Positions 11,704-22,889 of a stretch of 64,000 nt of DNA are shown here, piece after piece. Made by a program: the position numbers and the translations under genes. Under the pieces are notes generated by a model. The model ran no database searches and was not told where the DNA came from. It saw only the letters and a program-made list of their open reading frames with translations. How positions within the stretch are numbered: the first letter of the stretch is position 1; the number at the start of each line of letters is the position of its first letter. The stretch is taken from assembly GCA_024291935.2 (NCBI GenBank), contig CM044322.1, positions 66,331,405-66,395,404 on the forward strand, read 5' to 3'. The DNA comes from Okapia johnstoni (Eukaryota; Chordata; Mammalia; Artiodactyla; Giraffidae).

Positions 11704-11931
11704 GTTGTTGCTTTAGTCTCTCAGCCATACCAGCTCTTTTGTGACCCTATGGACTGTAGCCCACCAGGCTTCTCTCTCTCTGTCCTTGGGATTTCCCAGA
11801 TAAGAATACTGGAGGGGGCAGTCAGTCATTTACTTCTCTATGGGATCTTCCTGATTGAACCTGCGTCATCTCCTGTGTCTCCTGCATTGCAGACAGATTC
11901 TTTACCACTGAGCCACCACCAGAGAAGCCCC
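11704..11931 (-). mobile_element. Bov-tA-type SINE with 12-bp target duplication
   Basis: Antisense SINE running from 'gttgttgctttagtctctca' to 'agccaccaccagagaagccc'. It is flanked by perfect copies of attatataagtt (11692-11703 and 11932-11943), so it inserted by target-primed retrotransposition into the L1. Confidence 0.93.
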
Positions 11932-12790
11932 ATTATATAAGTTACAGGTGTGCAACAGGGCTTCATAATTTTAAAGGTTATACTCCATTTACAGTTATTA
12001 TATAATACTGGCTATATTCCGCATGTAGTACAGAATATCTTTGTAGCTTATTTTATACACAGTAGTTTTATCTCTTAATCCCCCAACATTATTCTGCTCC
12101 CCTTTTCCCTCTCCCCGCAGGTAACCACTAGGTTGGTCTCTCTATCTATGAGTCTGCTTCCTTTTTGTTACATTCACTAGTTTGTTGTGCTACTGCGATT
12201 CTACATATAAGGGATATCATTCAGTATTTGTCTTTCTCTGATTTATTTCAGTGAGCATAGTATCCTCCAAATCCATCCATGTTGCTGCAAATGGCAAATT
12301 TTCATTTTTTATGGATGAGTAGTATTCTATTGTATGTCTGTGAATATATATATATATATGTGTGTGTGTATATATATATATGTATATATATAACATACAC
12401 AAACACAAACATCACATCTTCTTTATTCCATTCATCTGATGTTGGACACAAGGTTACTTCCATATCTTGGCAATTGTAAATGATGCTGTTATGAACAGTG
12501 GGGTTCATGTATTGTTTTGAATATTGGTTTTGGTTTTCTTCAGGTATACACTTAGGAGTGGAATTGCTGGATCATATGGTAGCTCTATTTTTAGTTTTTT
12601 GAGGAACCTTTATACTGTTTTCTGTAGTGCCTTTTGCAGTTTACATTCCCACCAACAGTGTGGGAGGGTTCCCTTTTCTCCATATCCTCACCAATATTTG
12701 TTATTTGCATACCTCATTGTGTGTGTGTGTGTGTGTGTTTTTTAATCTGCATTTCCTTGATGATTAGCAATGCTGAGCACCTTTTCATGT
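11932..12790 (-). mobile_element. L1 3' end, antisense
   Basis: Reads antisense through 'ccatccatgttgctgcaaat', 'gtggaattgctggatcatat', 'ttacattcccaccaacagtg' and 'tgaggaacctttatactgtt', which encode the L1 ORF2 C-terminus on the minus strand. A TA/TG microsatellite (12344-12392) has grown inside it, and a (TG)n run lies at 12719-12738. Confidence 0.92.
12344..12392. repeat. (TA)n-(TG)n-(TA)n microsatellite
   Basis: Three dinucleotide blocks (TA, TG, TA) inside the L1 fragment. Confidence 0.93.
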
Positions 12791-13696
12791 GCTACTATTG
12801 AGTATTTTTAAACTGATATATACAGGTGTATATCTTAACACCTATGCAATTTCTTTTATATTATTTCCACTTAGATGTGGGTCTAGGCCCTTTCCTTTAA
12901 CAAGAGTTGATACCGAGTGATGAAGGTTTACCTACCACTGACAGTTGTCCTGGAAATAACACTGTGTAATGTCCACAGTGAAGCCTGAAAAGGCCATGAG
13001 CCGCTCAGGTCAGTCTCCTGTTGGAGCCCTCCACCACCAAGAATGAGCTCTGCGATCCTGCCTTCTAGGAGGAAGCCCAGGCCTCGTGGGGAGTCTTCCT
13101 GAAACTCCGCCAGCAAACCCAGCTTCGGCTGCAGATGTGGCAGTGACGTCACCTCCAGAGGAGTCCAGCTCCTGGTGTTAGTGTCAACCCCAACTGGTGA
13201 GTCTCTTCTCCTGAGACCCCAACATCCTAGAGCAGAAAGAGCCATCCCCACTGCGCCCTGTCTGAATTCCGCACCTTGGGACCAAAGTGGGTGTCACGTG
13301 CCATGACATGGGGGTTAGTTTATAAAATCATTTTATAGTAAAAGCAACTAGAAAACCACACTTGTGGAAAATTCACAGATTACAACAGAACACCGATTAA
13401 AATCGCTGTTTTCTTCCTTCCCTGTTCTGTGGCTTTCTAGATGCCGTCTCTGGAAGTAACAAGTGTTACTCCTTCCAGATTTATTGATGAAACTACCAGA
13501 TAGCACTGATGCTCTGAGAAGCATTTTTCTAAGAGCTTTACCTACATTTACTCATTTACTCTTTGTTCTCAGGTGGTAGGTGGAAGGGGAGTCCTCTGCT
13601 TCATTCTAATTTCCTTCCAAAACAGGGTGTCTGAACTGTTGCACTTTACCCCTTTTTGAATGACGTTCCTCCAATATATTTTGAAATACATTCCCT
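12791..13696. other. Unassigned sequence with a GC-rich core
   Basis: 13000-13260 is GC-rich compared with the flanks and has a 107-codon minus frame (12928-13251), rich in Gly, Leu and Ser with no motif. No splice or poly(A) context supports a gene. An old LTR is possible. Confidence 0.35.
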
Positions 13697-13832
13697 AAGG
13701 ACATGCCTGGCTGTCTAGTGGTTAGGATTTTGCCTCCCAAAGTGGGGGATGGGGGTGGTTTTGGGTTCAATCCCTAGTCAAGAGCTAAGATCCCCTATTC
13801 CTGGAAGCCAAAAATCCGAAAACATAAAGAAA
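13697..13832 (+). mobile_element. CHR-type tRNA SINE, diverged
   Basis: 'gctgtctagtggttaggatt', then 'gttttgggttcaatccctag' and 'tcaagagctaagatccccta', followed by an A-rich tail. It is more diverged than the copy at 2986. Confidence 0.75.
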
Positions 13833-14125
13833 AAGTGAAGCGATATTGTAACAAATTCAATGCATTAAAAAAAACCAAAATCCTGTTAAAAAAAAGAATA
13901 CATTCACTAATTCTCTTTATATTTTATTCCTCAATTTCCTTATTTATACACAGGCACACACATTTTCCATCAAGCTGGGAAGCACTAAAATTGTTCATTT
14001 ATAATAATGTAAATTACCTATTATTTTCCACTCTTGGTCATATCTCAGTTATTGTTTTACTTCATCAAGGACCCACTTAATCTGTTAGTTCAGATACTTG
14101 GAAGTGAGGTGACTCAGCAATGAAG

Positions 14126-14328
14126 TGCTTCCCTGGTGGCTCACAGAGTAAAGAATCTGCCTGCAGTGCAGGAGACACAGGTTCAATCCCTGGTTTGGGA
14201 AGACACCCTGGAGAAGAGAATAGCTACCACTCCAGTATTCTTGCCTGGAGAATCCCATGGACAAAAGAGACTAGCTGGCTATGGTCCATGGCGATGCAAA
14301 GAGTTGGACATGATTGAGTGACTCACAA
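14126..14328 (+). mobile_element. Bov-tA-type SINE
   Basis: Sense SINE: 'gcttccctggtggctcacag', 'ggttcaatccctggtttggg', 'agtattcttgcctggagaat', and the tail 'tggacatgattgagtgactc' followed by a T-run. Confidence 0.9.
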
Positions 14329-14370
14329 TTTTTTTTTTTTTCCCAGCAATGATAAGGATTTGTATTCCAC

Positions 14371-14598
14371 CTGGGCTTCCCAGATGGCTCAGTGGTAAAG
14401 AATCTACCTGCCAATGCAGGAGATACAGGAGACAAGAGTCTCATCTGGATTGGGAAGATCCCATGGAAAGGAAATGGCAACCCACTCCAGTATTCTTGCC
14501 TTTAAAATCCCATGGACAGAGGAGCCTGGAAAACCAGAGTCCATGGGGTCACAAAGAGTCAGCTACAACTAAACACCCAGGCACACACACACAGTACA
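14371..14598 (+). mobile_element. Bov-tA-type SINE
   Basis: A second sense copy about 40 bp downstream of the previous one: 'gcttcccagatggctcagtg', 'ttgggaagatcccatgg', and the tail 'ggggtcacaaagagtcagct' with a (CA)n end. Confidence 0.9.
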
Positions 14599-15178
14599 GC
14601 ATTCCATATCTTGTAAGGGCGCCTACTTTGTTTTAATAGGGCAACTTTTCATCTTTCTCCTAAAGTTTTCACTTCTATATTTTAGGGGGCTGGTCATTTA
14701 CCATCCTATAGCCAGTGTTCATGACCGTGAGAATGAGGTGTGTGATAAGGTGTTGAATTATGACCCAGAATATACATTTAATCCTGGAGTTTCAGGTTGT
14801 TTAAAATTATTCATTTAGAAAAGCAATCACTACACTTTCACCCAACCTACAGGTGAAAACACAGTGATTTGTTTTTGTTACTTGTGCAGTGAATAGCCAA
14901 GATTAACACATAATAACAGATAATTTGTTAAATAAATTGGCAGAGATTGAGAGATAAGTAAGTCTGTATATTTAGGTTCATAAAGATAAAAAGAAGTGAT
15001 ACATGTAGAGAATGAGAGAAGTATTTACATAATTTGATAAGTATATGCTTAGAGAGAGAATATGACAATTTGCAATTGAATTTAAATTGATGCTGCTTTA
15101 TATTTCAACTGGAACATATTTTAAATTATTTGATCTAGGTATGTCTGGTGACAGAAATACTAGAAATGACAGGAGATG

Positions 15179-15181
<3 letters not shown>
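14599..15181. other. Unassigned AT-rich DNA
   Basis: No supported gene, RNA gene or named repeat. Confidence 0.4.

Positions 15182-15260
<79 letters not shown>
15182..15260. repeat. (TA)n microsatellite
   Basis: Nearly 40 TA dinucleotides with one break near 15211. It lies just beyond the AATAAA words of the minus-strand segment described next. Confidence 0.95.
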
Positions 15261-15263
<3 letters not shown>

Positions 15264-15269
15264 GAATAA

Positions 15270-15610
15270 CATTCATTTTATTTATTCTCAAGGTGTTAGC
15301 CTTGTTCCTCTTCACCCTTCATAAATAACTATACTTGGGGAGCAGGGAGTTTTCTCTCATATAAATTATTTTCTAAATCAGAGAGGAATCTGTGAGCCTG
15401 GGATTCAGTTTCTGAAATAAAATGTTTACTCTGAAAATCCCAATTTGTCCATGGAAACACATTTTCTGGATGATAGCAGTTGAACTCATCCTGTGCAGAG
15501 TCCAGTTCACTCTGAAAGTTCTGTGATGATTCGTCACTTCGGTAACGTGGTGATGCATATTCTGCATTCTGTACCAAGTGCCAGTTTGTGAGCTAAGAGG
15601 TTCACATACG
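15270..15610 (-). pseudogene. Probable 5'-truncated retrocopy on the minus strand; family not recognised
   Basis: The minus strand has an 82-codon open frame at 15329-15577. It is polar and aromatic-rich, with words such as 'SSQNFQSELDSAQDEFN' and 'NVFPWTNWDFQSKHF'. That mix is unlike the repeat-derived frames here and reads like the C-terminus of a real protein. About 40 nt past its stop are overlapping AATAAA signals (plus-strand tttatttatt, 15276-15286), then the long (TA)n tract, which could descend from a poly(A) tail. This fits the 3' end of a processed pseudogene. A true terminal exon is the alternative: a CAG lies just before 'aatgcagaatatgc'. I do not recognise the parent. Confidence 0.4.
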
Positions 15611-17234
15611 ATGTCAAGGGAGGAGGACTCACCTTCAACCTTGAGAGTCTGAAAATGGGCAGTTTGAACTGTTGCTCTGGAGGTAGGTTCCTACTGATCC
15701 TCTGAAGGCTGTTTCTTCAAATAGGCTGGTTAATTGTTACTGAAGTTTGTTCCTCATCTTTTTCATTTCCATAACTCTAGTTTACCTACAGCATTATAAA
15801 TGCATTTTATAGTTTTGTTTTATTTCTTAATTTATATTTTTTGATTCTTCTGTCAGCTGGCTGCATTAAATATCTTTCTAAACTTAGAAAAATGTACAAT
15901 ATCCTAGTGCCAGTTTTGTACACACTCTACTAGAGAACATTTTACAGTCTCCTGAAGCAGGAGAACCATGAGATCTCCGCAACAATGGACATTACAGGAA
16001 AAGGGAATTATAGCTCAACCCTTCTAAATGTAGCTTCCCAAATCTACAAGTACTAGAAGTTTAAATCAAGACTTTTAAGAAAGAAAGAAACTGGAATTTA
16101 CTGGTGGGATTTCCATGGGTGGATGTGGGCAGGATCACTGTTTGGCTGCTGCCAGGGGGTTTGATTAGATGGGGCAGTGCTGTTGGGTTAGTAAAATGAA
16201 CTTTTGGTCACTGAGGGAAGGAGGGTCTGTCTGTTGATTCTCAAGGAGAATTTTGGGGTGCAGTCTCCAGGCTGTGAGCATGGATATGACTTTCAAAAAG
16301 AATATGGGGCTCTGTTGTCTTCCACTACAGGGTCTAGAGTATGACGAGGAGTTAATAGAGTCAGAATTTTAGTGAGGAAAGACTTGAGCTCCTGCCCATT
16401 CTTAGCTAGCACTTGGTCCAGACTGCTCAAATCAGTTCTCAGTTCAGCTCTGAGACTTTCAGACTCACGGACTTAATTAAGCCACCAAAGGCCAGCACAG
16501 ATGGCCACCTCCTGAGTTAACGTACATTAATTGCTCATCCAGGATTGGTCAATGGAAGGGAAGCTAATTCTTGGTAGAGCCACCATGTGACATTTGGTTT
16601 AGAAAGTCCTGGGCTCTGAGACAAATTGACAGCCAAACAGACCACCGGCCACTCCAGCAAGGTGACCTGGGCATTCAAAAGGCTGTTGTGACACAGTTGA
16701 CTGTGTGAAGAGTCTGTGGAGGGTAGACAGAGTTGGAATCCTGTGGTCTTTCTGGGGGACTTTGCTCAGAAGAAGCTTGTATTTTGGATCAGGAATTGAA
16801 ATATAGAGACAAATGGTGGAAGGAGGATTTGAGCTCTTTTTTTAGGCTGAGGCATCTTCTCCAGAGCATCAGCTCTCATCCACAGAAAACTAGGTGCAGG
16901 AGAATTTGAGAGATAAGGGCATTCATCATTGCATGACTCTTGGAAAGTCACTTGACCTCTCTAAATTCAATAGCCTCCAATGTACCATATGGGTTACAGC
17001 CCCCTCTTTGTTCCCCCTTCCTCCTCAACAGGGCTGGCTGTTAGAAGTGGTAATCATAGATACTCTGCATGAGCTGTAAAGCCTTGTTTCTGTGAAAAAG
17101 CTGGAGTAAGGTTCCATCCCCACTTACTTGGAGCCATCCAAGTGCCCTCTCTGCTTTCAACCACTGCTAAATGTCCACATTATTCTTGCCATCATTCAAG
17201 ATTGAACACTTATAGAACATTTATGAACCACCAG
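15611..17234. other. Unassigned, moderately GC-balanced DNA
   Basis: No named repeat or supported gene. 16080-16760 contains many G-rich words (tggtgggatttcc, ggatgtgggcagg) and may be an old LTR. 16766-17079 has short overlapping frames on both strands without motifs. Confidence 0.4.
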
Positions 17235-17487
17235 TGCTTTATTTTTCTATTTATTTATTTGTCTGAGTTGGGTCTTAGTTGTGGCACATGGGATCTTTGT
17301 TGCGTCATGTAGATCTTTCGTTGCAGGGCACTGACTCTCTAGTTGTGGTGCTTAGGCTCAGTAGATGCAACATCTGGGCTTAGTTGCTCCAAACCATGTG
17401 TGGGATCTTAATTCCCTGACCAGAAATCAAATTCCCATCCGTGCATTGCAAGGTAGATTCTCAACCACTGGACTGCCAGGGACGTCC
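17235..17487 (-). mobile_element. CHR-type SINE, antisense
   Basis: The plus strand reads 'ttatttgtctgagttgggtc', 'ttagttgtggcacatgggat', 'ttaattccctgaccagaaat' and 'accactggactgccaggga', the antisense of a cetartiodactyl CHR SINE. Confidence 0.85.
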
Positions 17488-17528
17488 CTGCTTTATTTTT
17501 CTAATATTTTAACTGCACTGAATCATTC

Positions 17529-18280
17529 AAAAAAGAACTAAAGAGCCTCTTGATGACAGTGAAAGAGGAGAGTGAAAGAGTTGGCTTAAAGCTAAACGTT
17601 CAGAAATCTAAGATCATGGCATCTGGTCCCATCACTTCATGGGAAATAGATGGGGAAACAGTGGAAACAGTGGCAGACTTTATTTTTGGGGGCTCCAAAA
17701 TCACTGTAGATGGTGATTGCAACCATGAAATTAAAAGACGATTACTCCTGGGAAGGAAAGTTATGACCAACCTAGGTAGCATATTTAAAAGCGTAGACAT
17801 TACTTTGCCAACAAAGGTCCGTCTAGTCAAGGCTATGGTTTTTCCAGTAGTCATGTATGGATGTGAGAGTTGGATGGTGAAAAAAGCTGAGCACTGCCGA
17901 ATTGATGCTTTTGAACTGTGGTGTTGGAGAAGACTCTTGAGAGTCCCTTGGACTGCAAGGAGATCCAACCAGTCCATCCTAAAGGAGATAAGTCCTGGGT
18001 GTTCATTGGAAGGACTGATGTTGAAGCTGAAACTCCAATTCTTTGGCCACCTCATGCAAAGAGTTGACTCATTGGAAAAGACCCTAATGCTGGGAAGGAT
18101 TGGGGGCAGGAGGAGAAGGGGATGACAGAGGATGAGATGGCTGGATGGTGTCACCGACTCGATGGACATGGGTTTGGGTAGACTCTGGGAGTTGGTGATG
18201 GACAGGGAGGCCTGGCGTGCTGCGATTCATGGGGTTGCAAAGAGTCGGACATGACTGAGCGACTGAAATGAACTGAACGG
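17529..18280 (+). mobile_element. BovB LINE 3' end with 8-bp target duplication
   Basis: A 5'-truncated BovB. Its frame at 17550-18125 stays open for 191 codons, unusually long for this window. It covers the reverse-transcriptase C-terminal region ('KIMASGPITSWEIDGETVE', 'MYGCESW', '[18 protein letters not shown]') and breaks by a small indel at the 'GGRRRRG' stretch. The catalytic YADD box is not included, so no enzyme can result. The perfect flanks aatcattc (17521-17528 and 18281-18288) mark the insertion, and the 3' end is the usual 'ctgaaatgaactgaac'. Confidence 0.93.
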
Positions 18281-18288
18281 AATCATTC

Positions 18289-19434
18289 TTGGCCTCATAA
18301 TATTAAAAATAGGCCATATTAATATATCTCCAACTCAGGACAGGGAACTGAAGCAAAGAGGGATCTATATGTGTTCCCCAAATATCTGCTTTTCCTAAAT
18401 GGGATTTAATTCAGCCCATCAGGCATGGTCACTATGCTGTGCTGAGCTTCTATGTCTTAGTTAAATAGATATTTGTCTGCACAACCAGTCTGTTGGGTGT
18501 TTTCAGTATACATAAAACTACATATTTTCCTAATTCCACCTTGGATCAGGAGGTCCTGCTAGGCATCTGGTGAGGAAGGGGACCGGAGGATTGAATTGTT
18601 GATCAGTTATTACTAGTTTCCATGTGGTCTTGTGTGAGCAAGGTGTCAACAGCTGTCTCCATTATAATGCATTTCCCAGGATGCTTCACCCAGAACACAG
18701 GAAGAAACATTGCTCAGAGGTTCAAGAGCATCATCCTCCACCCGGGTGATGAGGTTTTATGGTTGGCCACAAAATAGGGTGCATCCTATAACTGACCCAG
18801 TTGAAGGTACCATGAAAATTTTCTCATTAATTTGACTCAAGAGTAATTATTCTAGTGTGTTCAGTGCCTCATATTTAATAAAAAAAAAACTGAAATATTA
18901 AGCAATGTTCTTTTATTTCATGTGTTCAAATTGAAACTTACTACATCAGTTGAGACTGTTTTATCTATGGCAAGAAAGATGCGTTTTAACTTCAACATCT
19001 GATTCATGTTTAAGAGTGAGGATAGTCTCTAGCTATGGTTTGGACATTAGCTAACTTTTTAACAACAGCTGTGATATGTTCCTTCCTAAAGCCATATTTC
19101 AAGATTTCTTTAAATTATTAGACTTTATATAGAACAGGATTACATTGACATAAAAGTTGTAAAAATAGTACAGGAAATTCCTATATCCTAGCACTTCAGT
19201 TTCAGCTATCATATGTTACTCAGAGATAACATATGTGTGGAAGGTTTATAACAATTAGTGAGATAATATATTTTTAGCAATTAAAAATCCATAGTTCACC
19301 TTAGATTCACAGTTTTTATTATTACACTCAATGATATTTTAAATACTCACAATATTATTTATCACCATTATGGTACCATACAGAAATCCCTACACTAATG
19401 TTCACAGTGTATTATTAGTACTCACGTGATAGAA
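18289..19434. other. Unassigned AT-rich DNA
   Basis: No supported gene. An A-run lies at 18880, and 19100-19400 has AT-rich, repeat-like words that I cannot place in a family. Confidence 0.4.
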
Positions 19435-19870
19435 ACAACCCAAAGACAATCATGTGATGAATGGATAAAAGAAATATATATATATATTCATAATAGGATA
19501 CTATTCAGCCATAAAAATGAATTAAGGATTGAAATATACTACAAGACCAAATAATACAAAAATGTATTATTGAAAGAATACAACAATAATTGTATTATTG
19601 AAAAAAAGTGGCTAGTGAAAGAAGCAGGCACAGAAAGACAAATATTGTATGATTCCACTGGTTTAATGTACGTAGAACAGGCAAACCCACAGAAACTGGA
19701 AATAGAAATTAACAAAGCCAGGTGGCAAGAGGGAAGGTGGATTATAACTTAATAGGTACAGAGGTTATATTGGATCTGATGAAAAATATTTAGATGTATA
19801 TGGTGTTGATAGGTACACAGCATTGTGAATATAGAAAATGCTACATAACTTTTTAATTATTAAAAGTTAT
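19435..19870 (+). mobile_element. Old L1 3'-end fragment
   Basis: Sense: 'aacaacccaaagacaatcat', 'actattcagccataaaaatg', 'gtatgattccactggtttaa'. This is older and more diverged than the L1 pieces at 22.9 and 56.7 kb. Confidence 0.7.
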
Positions 19871-19904
19871 GAAAATAATAAATACAATGTATCTTTGATC
19901 ACAA

Positions 19905-20325
19905 TGCTCAACTGCTAAGTTGTGTCTGACTGTTTGTGAGCCCATGGACAGTAGCACACCAGGCTACCCTGTCCTTCACTGTCTCCCGGAGTTTGCTCAA
20001 ATTCACGTCCATTAAGTCGATGATGCCATCCAACCATCTCATCCTCTGTGACCCCTCCTTCTCCTCCTGCCCTCAATCTTTCCCAACATCAGGGCTTTTC
20101 CAGTGAGTCTGTCCTTCACGTCAGGTTGCCAAAGTATTGAAGCTTCAGCATCAGTCCTTCTAATGAATATTCAGGGTTGATTTCCTTTAGGATTAACTTG
20201 TTTGATCTCATTGCTGTCCAAGGGACTCTCAAGAGTCTCTTCAGCACCACTGTTATAAAGCATCAATTCTTTGGCACTCAGCCTTCTTTATGGTCCAAGT
20301 TTCACAAATGTACATGACTACTGGA
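19905..20325 (-). mobile_element. BovB 3'-end fragment, antisense
   Basis: Antisense BovB tail: 'ctcccggagtttgctcaaat', 'catccaaccatctcatcctc', 'gccaaagtattgaagcttca', ending around 'ttcacaaatgtacatgacta'. It has many substitutions and so is an older copy. It lies immediately left of the exon-repeat array. Confidence 0.88.
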
Positions 20326-20596
20326 GCATAGTGTGATTTTTAGTGTTTCCCTTTGTCAGACTGACAATTACAAGTCAATCAGGGTCCCCTTAGCTAGCAA
20401 GTTAAAGGCTCTCTGACTCATTTCTGAAATGTTCATCTCCTTAGCCTTCCTCTACCCATGAGGAGGGTTGTCCAACAGATCTCAGCCCACACTTATTAAC
20501 CACCCACATCCATACACTCCCCCCACATGTCTGCATTAACAAGTTCTTCCCGATCAGCCTCACAGATGTCCTGACAATTCCTCTATGTCTTCCTAG

Positions 20597-20667
20597 AGCT
20601 CCCTGACAACCAGCTGGAGGAGGTATCCAATTCACAGTTGGAGGAAGAGGTTCTTCCCACCTCTGTG
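20597..20667 (+). CDS. Candidate exon a1 (71 nt), unit 1 of the tandem exon array
   Basis: The acceptor is 'tcttcctag' and the donor is gtaagt. Read with two leading bases it gives 23 open codons rich in Glu and Leu (LPDNQLEEVSNSQLEEE). Entry is phase 1 and exit is phase 0. Paralogous exons of the same length lie at 22816 and 26545, and a 68-nt relative at 30971, all at matching positions in repeated units. The next candidate exon (21125) is 25 nt, so the pair adds exactly 96 nt. The product is not recognised. Upstream exons joining to it are not identified in this window. Confidence 0.5.
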
Positions 20668-21124
20668 GTAAGTTCCCCTTATTTATCTGAGATAAAACAG
20701 TTGCTTCATGACTTTATTTTTTAGCTGAATTCAGATAAAGTTTCAAAATATTCAAGACAACTGATATATACAGGTTTTAATTTGATGGATTAATGTTGAG
20801 TCTTACCCAGCAGATAACTTACTCAAAAGGAAATTTTTCAAAAATGGTAACATAAATTTAAAACTGTAGTCAGGAACAGTTTCCTCAGCAGAAATTGTTC
20901 CTTCTTGAAATAAAATTTTGTAATTGTTGATCAAAAAGGGCTGGAGAGATCTAGGAAAAGCTCCAGCCTTCCCCACAGATGTCGGCTATGTTTTCTTTTG
21001 GATCTATGGACTCAACAACACTTTCCCATTTGGTTTTATGAGAACAAAACGAGAACAAAAGACCTGAATGAACGGTATTCAAGATATTGAAACCCTTACA
21101 CTCTTTTCTTCTCTCTACTCACAG

Positions 21125-21149
21125 GCATGTGAAGCAGCCTATGAACACA
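21125..21149 (+). CDS. Candidate microexon b1 (25 nt)
   Basis: It follows the acceptor 'ctctctactcacag' with a long pyrimidine tract, and is followed by a near-ideal donor (gtgagt). It enters phase 0 and reads ACEAAYEH plus one base, exiting phase 1, which fits the phase-1 entry of the next 71-nt exon. Relatives sit at 24892, 27072 and 31481. Homology between units extends through the flanking DNA, so sequence conservation alone does not prove it is an exon. The evidence is the splice sites and the phase arithmetic. Confidence 0.45.
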
Positions 21150-22815
21150 GTGAGTATTCAGGGAACGTCTTTCCTCTGAGGAACAATCTAGCTGAGGAAG
21201 GTGGGGTTCTCTTGCCGGCTCTGGTTAGAGAGGTGCCCTGATGCTGGATTCCTATTGGGGTGAGGGCTGGGGATGCAGAGAAGAGACTGATCTTCCAGGA
21301 AAGAACAGTGTCTGTGTTCTATCATCCCTGGGAATAACTACATCATTTAGATGATGCTGGTTTGTGTGAATCAGAGTTAGGGGCCCATGTGTGGGCCCAT
21401 GTGCTGTGACTCTGAAGCTCTGTATTTGTGTGTTTCCTCAGGACATGTTTCCCTCTTACACAGCACAAGTCAACGGAGAACTTTCGAAACACTTCTCATC
21501 ACACTGCCCCCTGGCCACACATTACCTTATTCTTTCCTCAACTCAGCCATTCCTCAAGTTTGGTTAATATTCATTTTCCTCAGATGGAGATGCTGCTAAA
21601 AAATGGCCCAAGCTCTTGACCTCCTAAGTGGAAAAGCCAAACTGAGAACCTCGGGTTAGTCCCAGTGTGTCTGATCTGGACCCCTGACCTGAACTTATCA
21701 CTCAGCCTTGAAATCCTAGTCAGGGAGCAAGGGGGTCCCTGCATCTATGTTTATGCCTGGACGTACTAGCAGCTCCAGAGGTCCAAACCATGCTGATCAT
21801 TATAAAGTAGGCTGAGTGGTCACAGGACCCAGGGCAAGCATAGACAGATAACAGCCAACTTTGGCACAATTATTAGTGTGAAGGCACCTCAGGACTCATA
21901 TCCTCCTGGTCAGCTCACAGATTCTGAGAGTTATGTGGCATTGTGTAGGCATTGTAGGTCATATCTATTGGTGCTACAGTCGTTCCTTAAACAAGGACAA
22001 AAGCAGATTATCATCAGGGAGATATTTTGTTGTATTTGGTGACATTAACACAAGCCTAACATTGATTAAACCCTGTATCACACACTCAAAGGAAGGTGTA
22101 AAATAGATCTCACAGTGGAACTTGATAGCTAACTTGATAGTTAGTCTAGTGACCATGACTTTTGTTGTAAACTTCCTCACAGCTTGGTCAGAGACAGTCA
22201 GCATTCAACTCATGATATCTCTCCATAATGAGCTGTCCCAAAAATATATGACTTCTGTGAGTGTGGACAGCCACTGACTCAGTGGCCATGCAAACTTTGT
22301 TTGGCAAATAAAGATTGGGAAAAAATATCACATGAATGATAACAGCTATTTGGAAAGGTAAATTTGAATTCAGTCTTCTAACAGATTTTGCTTTTTATAA
22401 AGAACAGAGTCTCATAGAAGACTTGTTAAGTACAATAGATATAACTGTGGATCCTGGGGAGGCAGTGATCTAGGAAGAAATCCAGAAAATGGGAAATTTA
22501 GCAGAAGCTCTAAACAGGCAGGAGGATCATGGGTCTCTGTCATTGCAAGCTGGCATCCATTTTAGTGTTTCTTTTTTCCCAAACGGTTAGGTTATCTCTA
22601 GTTAAAATGCAGAAGGTTTCTTTCCTTTCTTTCCTGCACCTCTCCTATGCTCACCTTCATTCAGGAAAGAGGATGATTCAATAGCAACTCAGTTCATAGT
22701 TACTAACCTCCCTCATGCATACACTCCACCCCATGTCCCCATCAAACAAACAAAATATTGAGTGATTGGTGAGCGGCCTCACCTGTGTCCTGGAGTCTAT
22801 TTTGTGTTCCTATAG

Positions 22816-22886
22816 CTTCCCATGAGAACCCAGGGGTGAAACTGCACCAGGCCTGGGCTGAGGAACAACCTCTGAGTACTCTGAAG
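22816..22886 (+). CDS. Candidate exon a2 (71 nt), unit 2
   Basis: The acceptor is 'ttgtgttcctatag' and the donor gtaagc. Phase 1 in, phase 0 out, 23 open codons (SHENPGVKLHQAWAEEQ, then PLSTLK). With the last base of b1 the junction codon is ACT (Thr). It is the cleanest member of the a series together with a1. An L1 inserted only a few bases after its donor. Confidence 0.5.
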
Positions 22887-22889
22887 GTA

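Larger units (their letters stand above)
20340..22886 (+). repeat. Tandem unit 1 of the ~2-kb exon-bearing array
   Basis: Landmarks in order are exon a1, a spacer with 'aaattttgtaattgttgatc', exon b1, the duplicated word 'gggcccatgtg', the block 'ttccctcttacacagcacaa', the block 'agtggaaaagccaaactgag', 'agtgtggacagccactgac', and the next exon a2. The same landmarks recur in units 2 and 3. Unit 1 carries no recent transposon between a1 and a2, so it is the best picture of the ancestral spacer. Period a1 to a2 is 2,219 bp. Confidence 0.85.

Noticed and set aside
12928..13251. 107-codon minus frame in a GC-rich patch
   Set aside because: No motif, no splice or poly(A) context, and GC-rich sequence has few stops.
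17600..18169. 189-codon open frame on the minus strand
   Set aside because: It is the antisense shadow of the BovB reverse-transcriptase C-terminus at 17529-18280. The same antisense frame is seen over other BovB copies (7788, 28059, 35197 and 49866).
21360..21390. Short CRISPR-like or regulatory direct repeat (gggcccatgtg twice)
   Set aside because: Only two copies per unit, shared by the units through duplication. This is a eukaryotic locus, and no spacer series exists.
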